Assembly (NCBI GenBank): GCA_002270565.1
Contig: NQMI01000182.1
Location: 19,420-83,419, forward strand
Length of the DNA stretch: 64,000 bases
Reading direction: 5' to 3'
Source: Stenocarpella maydis
Taxonomy: Eukaryota; Ascomycota; Sordariomycetes; Diaporthales; Diaporthaceae
Position numbers and translations under genes: made by a program. Positions 21,616 through 32,883 of this stretch are shown piece by piece (position 1 is the stretch's first letter; each line of letters begins with the position of its first letter). A model generated the notes under the pieces. It saw nothing but the letters and a program-made list of their open reading frames with translations, was not told the DNA's origin and did not search any database.

Positions 21616-24600
21616 CTGACGTTCTTCTCCTAGCCACATCCCCCACAGCTGAAACTCCTGCTCCCGATTCATATGCTCTGCATTCTGGTAATCCCCGGGT
21701 ATTGAAAAGCACCAACCCACGATTTGAAGTAGGTCCAACTCTGCTTCTTTGTCGGTACAATGCTCCCGAAACTCCAACGCACTCCGGGCATGCGGCAGGT
21801 ATTTCATCCATGTGTTTCAATTCTCGTTCCTCGGAAATGGGAATACGTCCCTCAGCCTCCGTATCACTTCTGTGGTGCATTCGCCAGACTCACCTTGCTA
21901 TCTCAGAAAGTTTTGCATAGCCAACCGGACGAGCCGATGGGATATCAAATACCTGTGATTCTTCCCGCTCATTAATGAATGCATATGATTTCAACGTGTC
22001 GATTGCTTCGCCTATGTCCAGCATGTCTTCCGGAGGAAGCAAAGATGCAGGGATCTCTTGTTCGGCGAGGAGGCATAGAAATCTCAGACAACGAGCAGCA
22101 AGCGAATGATCCCGCAGAATATGACGGAAGGAGATCAGCCATGTTGTGGCAACCGAGTTCTCAAGACTTTTGTAGCGGCCCCGATCTTCAAACTCTTTAC
22201 TGAGCAGCCGAATCAAGTTTTTGTCGCTTGACTGGCAATGCTTGAGGTACCGGGCAGGTAGCATCCCCGTGCTATCCATGTACACAGATGCCTGTGTGAT
22301 GGCAAGGGGTAAATCGCTCAAGATATTGAGCAGTTCGTTCATGCTCTTAGCATCGCGTGTCTGGATCTCATTTAGGCGTCCCTGCAACAGTTTGATAGCG
22401 TCGGATCTGTCCATGCTTCCTGCTGCGAAGATCTTCCCGATACCAAGTCTCACTGCCACCTCGCGATTCTGCGTTGTGAACAATATGGAGCCTTTTAGAC
22501 TGAACGGGAGAAAGTCGGAGAGCATGGCATTACCAAACAGCATCTCGGGATCGTCTGCACTATCGACGATTAAGAGCCAGTTGCCAGTGCTTTCGCGGTT
22601 GAGAGCATCCCTAACGAGGACCTTGACATCGGCCGTGTTCTTATCAATCCCGTCTAGGTTGAGTCGTCGGCCAATCTCGCGATAAGCGTCCTCAAAACTG
22701 GTGGCATCTATAGCGGGAACCCAGAAAACAGAGCAGCCCTGGTGCGCATGGTAGACCCGGAAGGCAGCTTCAAGTGCGATTTGAGTCTTCCCAACCCCGC
22801 CGAGGCCGTGGATAGCGGTGAGTTGATAGTCTTACTTGTCTGCGCTGGGGGGAATGGTCAGGATGAACTGTTCTATAATCTCTTCGCGTCCGACGAAGTG
22901 CCTGTTGCGCCCGAATGGGACGACCCACAGTCCCGTTCTCTCGCCCCCCTGGGCGTCGGTGAAGTCGCGGCGGTATGAGAGTAGAGACGCCGCACACTTG
23001 CGAATCTCATCTTTTGTGTTTGCGATATGTGCTCGCACAGCAGTTCGAATCTCGTCTAGAGTCTTCTTGCCGTTCCGATATTCCACTCTCCAGTGGTCGA
23101 GAGAAATATGGCCTATCTCTCTGACATCGAACTTGAAATAGTTGTCCCGGAGCTCATTCTGAAGATAATGGTGTACAGTTTCCGTATCCGCCAGTAGACT
23201 CTCTGATAGCTTGGCGTATTGTAGCATGTTGCCGACTGGAAGAAGCCACTTGTACTTGGCCGCTTCAGTTATCGACGTTGCATGCCCTGTACCAAAACTC
23301 ACTAGGGTGACTCCTCTTGAGCTATTTCTGGTTTCAAGGCTCAAGTGGAATTTAACTTCATTCCACGCCAGGTCGGATGGGTTGTTGAATCCTCCGTCCA
23401 AGTACATGGCCCCTTGCACTTTGAACGGCTTGAAATATGGAGGAGCAGCCGAGGCTGCCTTTGCGACGTCTAAGATAGTGTAGGGATCGCTCGATGACGA
23501 CCCCACCGGCCATTGACTCTCCGGATTCTCGTAGGTTCGGAAGATGTATGGTGACGGAGTATCTCCTGGCCCTTCCACCTGCCTGGCGATGACACCGCTG
23601 GACCAGAATTAGTTCGGAGCAGGAGTCAATCTGTAACTAAGATGGCTTACGTATGGCAAGAATCTCCTGGTAGAACAAAACGATCTTTCTTCCATCCTCC
23701 CTAATAGGGCTCGGATCGAACTCCAGTATCGCTCTTTGCAGGGCCTTCTCGAGACCTTTCTCCCTGTACTTTGATCCTCGTAATGGCATTCCTAAGTGAT
23801 GTAACTTTCCCAAGACTCCATCTTTGTTGGCAAAGATGTCTTCCGCGTAAGACTCGAATCTCTCGATACATTCATCAACTATCATCTTTAGGCGGTCTAA
23901 CAGTATTGCGATCAAACTACAAACCGTCAGTCATGGAGAATCGGATATCGGCTGACGATGTACACACCCTCCACTGCTTGAGCCAAATATGAAGTCGAAG
24001 AAGTCCCTCGGCCGCAACTCATTTGTATCAGCTTTAAGAGCTGCAACTCAGTCAGCGTGGTCAGAGGCAGAAACAGGCCGTAGATTAACACACATATGCG
24101 GGTTCTCGACGAAAGAGAGGATAGCTCTGCCATTAGCTCCCGTAGAAGGAGCAGACTCGCGTAGCTGCGCAGTCATCCCCCGTCTTAAATTGTCAGTTTC
24201 AAGATGCATCGTTGTATGTCTGTCTGTCGGGATGTCACCAGAATGCGTACCAAAACATAGAACAGCGACTGGCTTGTTCGACTTGTACTGTCCCCCGAAT
24301 TTTGAAATCTTTTCTCGGACACTGTCCCTATGCTTATCTAGATCATCAATGGTGCGGGAAACGTCTTCTGCCTTGTCCAAAATGTTTTGGTCCGACAGAG
24401 ACTCAAGCTGGCCTTCGAACTCGGTGGCGATATCATCCATGCGGTTAAATATGTCTCGCAGCACCACGGCCTCATTGGAGCCTATCGCCTCGAGCATTTC
24501 CAGTGTGGCGACTGTAGAGACTGGGCCACCATCTCCATGTTTCGTCGCAACATCTCCTGCCCAGAGCTGAAGGCGGAATAACAAATCATCAAGTTGCCGA

Positions 24601-24785
24601 ATGGGGATTACCACACCTTCTTTGGACGGGCTTTCGGCCCTCTGCGGCGCCTTTTCGATGGCAGAATTCAGCACCCGACTCCACTTTTTGACGAGTCCAT
24701 CAAATTTGCCGGATAGCGAATATGTTGTATCCATCCTTTCGTTGTCAACGCTGGGCCTGAAAGGGTTCAGACTGTTCGTGTCCAT
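20899..24785 (-). pseudogene. Patatin-NB-ARC-TPR NLR-type receptor, inactivated
   Basis: Running right to left: ATG at 24785; about 170 residues rich in charged helices (DLDKHRDSVREKISKF). Next come patatin-like segments: FFDFIFGSSSGG with the GXSXG nucleophile, spliced by a 50 bp intron (GTGTGT..TAG) to LIAILLDRLKMIVDE, and later YFKPFKVQGAMYLDGGFNNP with the catalytic-type DGG. The NB-ARC begins at FVGREEIIEQFI and has Walker A GLGGVGKT (about 22785-22807) and a Walker B-like NWLLIVDSADD. Six kinesin-light-chain-type TPR units of 42 residues close the gene. Defects: TAA at 22834-22832 just before Walker A, one extra base near 21939-21941, TAG at 21900-21898, and TGA at 21819-21817. The patatin oxyanion-hole GGGxR motif cannot be found. 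The first intron boundaries are uncertain. Family assignment is confident; it cannot make a full-length receptor as sequenced. Confidence 0.85.
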
Positions 24786-25084
24786 ACTTGAGAGGAATCA
24801 CCCACTGTGATCCACAATGCACCGGTCTCAGCAACCTGCCCTCGAAGGCTTTTGAGGCGAAAATTTGGCTGTCTCACAAAAAGAAAATGACGCAACGAAA
24901 CGAAATGCCATTGGATCGGTTAGGAAACCCCTCATTCAGCTGAGTGAGCACTGAGGCATCCTTGCCGCGCTCTCGATTTCCATAGTGGAACACCAGCTTT
25001 CATACTCTTCTTACTAATTTTGTTATCAACGATATTTGCTGTTATTCCACATATAATTCGCTCTGTCGGATATTCCTTCCCATT
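24786..25084. promoter_or_regulatory. Divergent intergenic shared by NLR and DUF7580-like genes
   Basis: The two decayed genes start 299 bp apart on opposite strands, so both promoters must lie here. AT content is higher on the right half. No individual element can be assigned. The arrangement resembles paired receptor-effector loci of fungal incompatibility systems; co-regulation is inference. Confidence 0.4.
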
Positions 25085-26866
25085 ATGGTAGACGTGGTGC
25101 TGCCTGCTGGCGCGTCGATCGCTGCCTTCATTATGAGCGTCATCAGCTGGTACGGGATGCTACGGACCGGTTATCAAGCCATTTATCGCGACTTCCATGC
25201 CAGAAATCATGTCAGCACAAACATAACCTCCATAGAGACGAAACTTGATCGATAGGAACAACGATTCAAAGATTCTCAGAAGCGTTGGCTCATTTTCAGC
25301 AAGGAACTGCCTCAGGAACTCTATCAGAGGCTCTGGGGACCAGATACTTGCACGAAGGTGCAGCGTTTATTCCAGAACATTAGGCAACGATCTGGAGAGA
25401 TAACTGAGAAGTTGAATTCGTGGGATGCACCCATCGAAACAGATACCAACAAAGGAAAGAAGAAACTCTTCCCATTTTCGTTTGCGAAGAAGCCCTTCAA
25501 GACTGCCAACTTCGTTATCGCCCAGGAAGCATACCTTGATGATTGCCTAGGAAAGCTTAGCACTGATATAGACAATCTGGAAGATGTATCAAACAGTGGA
25601 TACTATATCGCACGATGTCTTAGTGGAAGCTACAAGGATATTGGAGAGGAGAACATACACAGCTTAATAATGGGATATCTTCTTGTGGGCTTGGCCGACC
25701 GGTGGCGAGGAGATGTTGAATTATTTGCAGACCCTCTTCTGCAAATCAAGCCACGCTTTTTTGTCGAGTTGGAGCTCGGTAGAATCAGTGGTACGGCACC
25801 TACTGAACCTCAAGGAGATGGTCATACCGCCAGGACAGCACAGGCCATATCGGTCGTCCAGACCGCAGCAGCGGAACGTCTTAAGCTCACCATGCTTTCT
25901 GGGGAGAAGAGCAGACAACATCTGAACCCGGTGCGCGTCTCCATTGAAAGGTTGAAGGACACGCCCCCTACGTCTCACGCAGACTCCTATTCAGCTTTCC
26001 AGAAATTCCTACAAGACAGACAGCCGTGCGACTATAGCGCAGACATTACTACCCACATCCACATCACGGAATCAAGCATCAGGCACCTGGCAAACAGGGA
26101 TTCTCGCTTGCCTTTGAGAAGTATCGCTTCTCCAGATCATGACCCGCCGGCTTTCTTCAGATGCAGAAGGCGGGAAGAGGAACTGTCAAAGTATCGGGCC
26201 GTGTTCGAACTCCCGCAAACTTACCTCATATTTATGAGGACCAAGTGGCTGCGTTCACTCTGCAGTTGTCATGTGCGTTATGGTCAAGTCACGGACCTCC
26301 CAGAGTATGAGTTCTCGCTGGGCATGGCCGATGATCCAACACATGCCTTATCCATCGGCCAAAGCACATAAGTCTCAGCCATGGTGCCACGACACTCGAA
26401 CCGCCGGCAGGGAACCGAACCTTTGTCTAGGAATGTTGCTCGTCGAGATCACGCTCGGGGTATGCGTGGCTCCCAACAACAGAAATCCCTTTAGAGCAAA
26501 AGGAGTCTACCTGATAGCGGCAGACAATCAGAAAACCCCATACACCTATGGGGAGCTTCGAGGCCGACTTCGAGACCTGAGTGCCGAAGAGATAAACCGC
26601 GGAGCAATCCAGCGAACGACAGACTATGCGGACGCAATCATGTATTGCTTCGAGAATCCTGCGCCGGACCCGGCGCTGGCAGATGTAAATAATAGGGATC
26701 GGTTGGAAAAATTCTATCTAAATGTTGTCATAAAGTAAGTGCGCACTTCTCCAGCAGCCACACACTGTATTTTATTTAACCCACTTGAAGGTTGAGAGAG
26801 TTCTATTTCACTGCCGACAGGCAAATAAGCCAGGTCCATCGGGCACTTGATATGTTCCCGCGTTAA
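25085..26866 (+). pseudogene. DUF7580-like protein with N-terminal helical domain, interrupted
   Basis: The ATG at 25085 begins a frame that meets a TAG at 25253-25255, then continues open to 26371. The codon context (CGA TAG GAA CAA) fits an original glutamine codon. The first ~60 residues have a hydrophobic patch (ASIAAFIMSVISWYG) and then coiled-coil-like charged sequence, in the position where HeLo-type domains are found. The C-terminal part (LCLGMLLVEITLGVCV, YTYGELRGRLRDLS, YADAIMYCFENP) is in another frame from about 26375 and resembles the DUF7580 region of fungal HeLo/kinase-like proteins. A short intron (26735-26790, GTAAGT..AAG) joins a final exon ending at 26866. So at least one stop and one shift interrupt it. 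It is divergent from the patatin NLR gene. The family name is recalled; the domain call needs a profile search. Confidence 0.6.
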
Positions 26867-27599
26867 GAGTAGTTTAGTGTTATGCGGCCGGGTAGGCCAG
26901 GGAACCAGACAAGGTACGGCACGCACTTCGGGCCAGGGCGGTTCTTGCAACAGGTCTCTCTAAGGTGTGATGCATCGTTGTCCTTCCAGTCCTGTATATC
27001 TAGCGGCTTTGAGCTCCTGATAGAGGTCACTGCGGTTTTCTAATATTACTGAGCCTGTCTCGCAGGAAGTGGAGGTCAACGTCTTTCGCTTATCCACCCT
27101 CTCGCCGAGAACGTTGCGCTACAGCGCCGGCACTTCCACCTCTAGGGCATCATCTCCTACCCTGTGGTCATTGGCCGGCTATCCCTGGCCTACGGTCTCG
27201 GACAGCTGACGTACCGTGAACTTCAAGAGCGCCTACGGGGGAGGGTGAAGGACAAAGGATCTTTGTCATGGGCACACGTTGACGAAGATGACACCGGCCA
27301 GACAGCGTGGGCATTCGTCGTAAGACCTACCCATCAGGAAAGTCCATCCACGTATGAGGCGGGAAGTGCCACAAAGGGTTAACGAATTGTGCATCGATCT
27401 TTGCCACAAAGACCCCGCCAGCCCTGCAAAGCTGACGTACAGGGAACCATTATTCACTTTAAAAGCAACTTTCCGGCAACATAGCCGAAACACGGCTATA
27501 CATAGTAGAACACATACCCAGCTTAAACTGTACGCGTACTCATTCCCTTATATCACCGGCCCCCCAACCCCGCATTTAGGCCCCACCTTACCCTTAGCT
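26867..27599. other. Unassigned sequence
   Basis: An open frame at 27164-27382 (with GQLTYRELQERLRG and WAHVDEDDTGQTAW) looks protein-like, but no family is recognised and it has no start or splice context. The rest holds short frames only. It may be debris of an accessory gene. Confidence 0.35.
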
Positions 27600-27935
27600 A
27601 GGTGCATGGAAAGTCCACTAGGTGTATAGAAAGCCCCGTTTAGCGGCGTATACATAGTAGGCTACTTAAAGGCGCATAGGCCTGGGCCCCTAAGCGCATG
27701 CACTCAGAGGAAAGCCCTTTACTCACCCAGAGGAAGGCCCTCCACGCGCCTAGAGGAAGGCTGTTTATACGCCCTCTCTATACCCCTCCAAAGGGCCCCC
27801 CTGTATGCCCCTTTACGCACCCCTTCAGAAGCCCTTCCTCTGGGTGTGTAGAAGGCCCTTTAGAGGGGCGTGGAGAGGGCGCGTGGATAACCTTCCTGTA
27901 GGTACGTGGATAGCCTTCCTCTAAGCGAGTACTAT
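27600..27935. repeat. GC-rich imperfect foldback with AGAGGAAGG units
   Basis: The motif AGAGGAAGG occurs repeatedly on the left side (27705-27765) and its complement CCTTCCTCT on the right (27833-27925). A perfect 14-base inverted pair, CACCCAGAGGAAGG at 27724-27737 and CCTTCCTCTGGGTG at 27833-27846, anchors a large hairpin. Direct sub-repeats of GCGCCTAGAGGAAGG type are also present. It lies between the NLR cluster and a mariner element and is likely mobile-element derived. Confidence 0.6.
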
Positions 27936-28234
27936 GTAGAGGGTCTTGCCCTACCGGGGTCTACCCGGCCACTGTGGGCCTGCCCCGCCCTACGACACCC
28001 TCTCCATCGGCATTATGCCTGCGCCCGAAAGTCCGTATACATAGTACACTACAGTGCCCTAGGATCCCAAAGTTACCCTGGCAAAGATCTACGCTTTATT
28101 TGCCGCATAGGGAATTGTACTGATTAACGTGATTGTATGGGTTTTGTATGGGCTTCGGTTATACGAATACAATAGTACATGCACGATACAAATCCTCATG
28201 AATCCTCATCATCCTCATCATTTCTCATGATCAT

Positions 28235-29281
28235 TTAATGTGGTGTTAGGTACCCATCTCTTTGAATACAATCGCGACAACGCTCAGGAATACTTATATA
28301 GACCTTCCGTAAGAAGTTCTCGTCTAGCGACCACCAGGCCTCACGTATGGCTGCCTAAAGCTCATCGCTAGCGAGGTCCTCAATATTGTAGTTAAAGTCA
28401 AGCCATCATTTCATTTCCGCCCAGACATTTTCAACGGGATTTAAATCAGGACTATATAGCGGCTAGTTAACGACCTTAATTTATAATACACTGAGGGCAT
28501 CCCGAGTACATTGTGATCGATAAGAAGGAGCGTTATCATACATAAACCAAGTATGGGGGTTGATTTCCATCACCATACGAATCAGGGGCATGATCTCTTG
28601 GATGTAGTATAGTGAGTTTATTCGCGTGCCCTGAGGCCACACATAGCACGATCCCTTTTAGTCACCTATAAAGATGCCCCAAAACATCCAACCATCATGC
28701 TTTTACTTACAGGCAATATTATAAGTCAAGGGATCCTCACAGATCTTCATTGTCAGCCATTGAGGGCCACAAGGGAGGTTCCTTACGATTGATTTATCAC
28801 TAAACGCAATAGGCAAGTTAGCATAAAGATTCAGGTCCTAGTCGCTCTCATTTGGCCAGTTATCTAAGATCCACTGACAGTATGCCTTCCGGAGGTTACG
28901 TGTTTGTTTGGTATATTTAAGCCTCGTTTTCCTCTAGCGACATATGTACCCTATTGAGTGCAGAGCCGTACGGACTAGTTAGCGATCGCAGTGCTCAATC
29001 TCAGGGACAACAAAGCGGAGGTCTAACCAGGGAATCTTTTGGTGGTTCTCATTGGCTTAAAGGAAGCAGTCTAGAGCGACTTTCTGCTCCTCAAAGAGAC
29101 CGCGATAGGTGTGGGTTTTATTCTTCTGGGGCGTTAGGCGCTTAGCGTTAACTGCATGCCTCACCTGGGCGGGTGAACACGTGAATTTTACCCGCTCAGA
29201 GATCTCTTGCCAGGAGAGCTTAGGGAAGGCCTCATGAATTCCCTTAACCTGTACAGTTTAATCACGTGTTAGGTCGCGATT
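28235..29281 (-). mobile_element. Tc1/mariner-type transposase remnant with many stops
   Basis: Reading the minus strand in one frame gives a recognisable fungal Tc1/mariner transposase: an N-terminal helix-turn-helix region (LSWQEISERVKF, SPAQVRHAV), then WILDNWPNES, WMFWGIFIGD, WFMYDNAPSYRS (second Asp of the DDE/D triad), PLYSPDLNPVENVWAEMK (third catalytic region) and a terminal RCRDCIQRDGYL. At least eight in-frame stops interrupt it, e.g. TAG where the SPDLNP context needs Trp, TGA before WLDFNY, and TAA or TAG where Gln or Arg would fit. Both C-to-T and G-to-A type changes are needed, as expected from RIP acting on both strands. It is dead as coded. The terminal inverted repeats could not be located with confidence. 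Confidence 0.82.
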
Positions 29282-29975
29282 CCTCTGTTTCTGGGGCTTC
29301 TGGAGGGTTTATGGCGGTAGTTTAAAGAGAAGTCTGGCGGTGGGTGTTTATAGAGGTTCATTTTCCATCCCGGCGCTATACATGAGTCGTTCATAGTGCT
29401 AATATCGATAAATAGTACCAATTGATGAATATGCCATGGATCTGGGTATATGCGGTACCATTCGAATGTTCGGGTTGAGCTAACTAAGAGGATGTCTCGT
29501 TTGCCCAGTTGAGGCCATCGTAACATTATGCAATTGAGGAGTGTTTGCAGGTGCAAATGAAGGAGGTATGCGGGCAAAAGCGCTGTGGCAGGTGTTAGTG
29601 ACCGACTATCATGGGGTTGCGGAGAAGTACTCCTCACGACCGTTGACGTAAGCAAGTAGCGAAGTACTCTAACAAGGCTTCAAGGTGAGAGAATACGCTG
29701 TACGTCATTTAATGGGTACCTTGGCCAATAAAGTTCTCGAGGACCAGGATAACTTTGGGATCCTAGGGCACTGTAATGCCGTTGTCTTCGGCTGTCCTAC
29801 ACTAGTGATCCTTTACGGTGGGACCGGGAAACGTGCATCCGGATGGCCGATGTCACTTAGGAAAACCGTAAACCTGGACTACATATATGTCGGTCAGAAG
29901 CAGTGGCACACCGTTGTGCGTTTTATCTCGCCGACGCAGTATCCCAGGATTTGAGCTGAATCTCATAACTACATC
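29282..29975. other. Intergenic, mariner flank to P450
   Basis: Mixed sequence with no supported gene. It includes the upstream region of the P450 gene and possibly the 5' end of the mariner element. Confidence 0.4.
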
Positions 29976-31784
29976 ATGGGCGCACTTGAAACGCTATTCG
30001 TGGCAACGCCGTTCGCAACATTGGGCCAGTATTCTCTCATTTGGCTGACAATAGCATTCTTGGCAAGCTGAGTCTGTACCGTCAATTGAGTTGAGCTTCT
30101 GCTGATAGTTACGACAGAGTGTGGGTTATTGCGCTTCGGCAGTGGTGTATAACATTGCTTTCCATCCTCTAGCCAAGTATCCCGGACCATGGATAGCAGC
30201 TGGGACGCAATTCTGGATGATACGGTCATATCTCAAAGGGACATTGCCTGAGGATCTCCTGAAGCTGCACAATCAGTATGGGCCAGTTGTGCGAACATCA
30301 CCCAACGAGCTCTCTTACATTAACCCTCCACAATGGAAGGAGATATACGGACACAAACAGGGACAGCCAGAGTTCTCCAAAGACTCAAAATACCACTCTG
30401 GCATGAAAGGAGGACCCGTTATTCTTAACGCAGACAGGCATTACCATGGGTATATACGCAAGTTGATGGCCCACGGCTTCTCCGAAAAGGCTCTGCGAGA
30501 ACAAGAGCCCGTTGTTCTACGTTATGTCGATATACTATTCCGTAAAGTCCAGGCGCTCAGCGAAGACGGCGCCGCCATCAATGTTTCGGCGTGGTACAAC
30601 GTGAGTACAGGTCGGTGCTCCATCATCGTTGAATAGCCTGTGCTTAGGGTATGCAACTGCCATAGTATTTGACTTTTGACTTTATCGGATTTCTTAGTAA
30701 GTCTACTCATCCGTTGCTTTACCTTTGACATATCGTTTATTCGAGATATAGCTTTTGGAGAGACATTCGATTGTCTGGACAACGCGAAATCACATGAGTG
30801 GATAGACATTTTCTTCAGTGGTGCCAAGAATCTGGCTATCAGCCAGGCGATATCTAGGATGCCGTCCTTTGCACAGTTGCCTGCCAAGCTCCTCGCAATT
30901 CCTAAGAGTGTCCGGTCTGATTTGTCAACAATGAATCGATTGAACACAGTCAGTCTACAAGGTCCGCCATCCTCACTCGAACGACATGAACTGACCATTC
31001 GTGCAGGAGAAAATCAATCATCGCATCAAACACGGTTCCGAAGTGCCCGACTTCATGGATAAGCTGATTGAAGCATATAAAGAAAATAAGATGTCTCATG
31101 AACAGCTGGTTGGCAATGGAGTGGTACTGATAGGTGCTGGAAGCGAAACAACAGCCACTGCTCTGAGTGGTAAGTTCTTCGCTTCTTCACACGGCGGCAC
31201 GAAACCATGACACTCATGTTTCCACAGGATTGACCTTTTTGCTCTTGACGAATACGGAGGCGCGCGACAAGTTAGCCACAGAGGTATGGGGTGCGTTTGC
31301 ATCTCCAGAGGATATTACAATAGCAGGGGCCAACCAGTGCAAGTATCTACTTGCCTGCATCGAGGAGACCCTGCGCTTTTACCCCCCGTCACCTCAGCCT
31401 CATCACCGAATAGTCCCGGACGGTGGGGCCATGGTTGACGGAAAACCTTTACCGGGGGGCACAGCCGTTAGCATTCCTATTTACGCCGCAACGAGAAGCC
31501 CTGAAAATTTCACCGAACCTGACAGGTTTCTTCCTGAGCGTTGGCTGGGCGAGGAGAGATTCGCCAACGACAAGCGCGACGCATTTCAACCCTTCTCCTA
31601 CGGCCCGCGGAACTGCATTGGCCGCAATCTCGCTTACGTTGAGATGAAGCTTGTCATTGCTAGGCTCCTCTGGCAATTTGATATTGAAAACGCCACTGAA
31701 GGGAACTGGCTCGACCAGAAGGTCTTCATGACCTGGGATCAGGAACCGTTGTGGATCAAGTTGCACCCGCGCGAGCGAGCCTGA
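29976..31784 (+). CDS. Cytochrome P450 monooxygenase
   Basis: Six exons (29976-30062, 30118-30600, 30666-30696, 30746-30948, 31007-31169, 31228-31784) total 1524 bp and give 507 residues. Hallmarks: a hydrophobic N-terminal anchor, the FHPLAKYPGPW proline hinge, the WYNYLTFDF region split by a 31 bp micro-exon, an I-helix GAGSETTATAL, an ExxR (EETLR), an FLPERWLG PERF-type motif, and the haem loop FSYGPRNCIG with Cys at about residue 452. Introns use GTGAGT, GTAAGT, GTCAGT and GTAAGT donors. The first junction works only with a GC donor (GCAAGC at 30063), because the next GT donor lies just after an in-frame TGA. Fungal P450s of this type hydroxylate lipophilic secondary metabolites or xenobiotics; substrate unknown. 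It is one of few intact genes in the accessory region, next to a second, truncated P450. Confidence 0.85.
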
Positions 31785-32883
31785 GTGGCCTCCTGCTGCG
31801 ACGTATATACATCGCAAATTCAATACTTCACTTCCAAAACCTGAGGCTCCGAAAGTACTTGGTCAAGTTAGGCTTCTTTCGGTCTCCATTCAGACAGATA
31901 CTTAAACTATACTCGACATAATGGGATTGAGCAGGACTCATGAGATTGTGCAGACATTAATCATAAAAGTGCTTTAGAGGTGCTTAAACACGATAACTGA
32001 TTTTTGCTGAATTCGTCCTTGGAGGGCCGGGTATGCAGATTATGTTCTTCAAGGAACTCAGGATCGCCACTGCTCTTTTCCACCGCTATGCCGTGACCTA
32101 CTGAGGCTAGGTAAATAAATAGATGACCGGGACTTTTCTGGGCAACGATTGCCCGACTCGTTCGTCCGAGATCCGCTTAAACTCGTCTCCCTTGGCCGAT
32201 GTCGCCCACAGACGGCAGTAACAGACGTCCTCCGCGTGGTATCCACGGTTGTGGGTTTTACCGCCGGCGCTGAACCAGATGGGGGCATTTTCAGTGCCAT
32301 TGGCCCGCGTCTGCCGTGCCCTCCCGCGTGAACTGTCTCGGGGGACTGTGGGGGCGAATATCGTACTGGTGGCCGGGTCGTACCTACAAGGCGGCAACCA
32401 GAGTGCTGCCCCTGCCCTGGTTGGTCTTCGATTGGGGGTCATTCAGTCAATTGAGCCAGTTGTAGAATGCATTAGCGTATACCATGACCTCTTCAACGGT
32501 AGTAAGGGGATTCACCGGCTTTGCCCGTGGTATATTGCTCAGGGAGTCTGGTATTTGTCATTGAAAGAGATGCGTTGGTGAAAATAACCCCCCTTATCTG
32601 ATGTAGGCTGACCCCAGAGGTGCTGTCGGAGAGGTGCCCAAACGGAGTTGGTCTAAAAGCTAAGAACCTTGGAAAGGGGAGAAGAGGGAGAAGCCTAGAT
32701 CTCCTTCCAGTGCATGCTAAAGTTAAAAGCCTACTTAGGTATTTATAACTAGAAGTCTCCACTAAGGCTCCTACTTTAATATAGAGGCTTAATAGCCTAA
32801 CTTATGATATTATTACAGAGATAAAATATAGAAATTATTAATTTTAATGTTAAGGTTAACTATATTAATTAGTATGAATTATA
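31785..32883. other. Intergenic with AT-rich end
   Basis: No gene recognised. Frames on the minus strand at 32107-32600 look partly protein-like but show stops and no known family. From 32690 to 32880 the sequence is extremely AT-rich, built of TTAATTA-like words, directly abutting the truncated P450 frame. This is typical of RIP-altered or eroded DNA. Confidence 0.45.

Noticed and set aside
22770..22860. Possible intron beginning at GTAAGA around the TAA before Walker A
   Set aside because: GTAAGA is a good donor, but the first usable acceptor would remove the GLGGVGKT loop; a nonsense change explains the data better.
27164..27382. Protein fragment GQLTYRELQERLRG
   Set aside because: Could not be tied to any family or to a start, stop or splice site; left as unassigned sequence.
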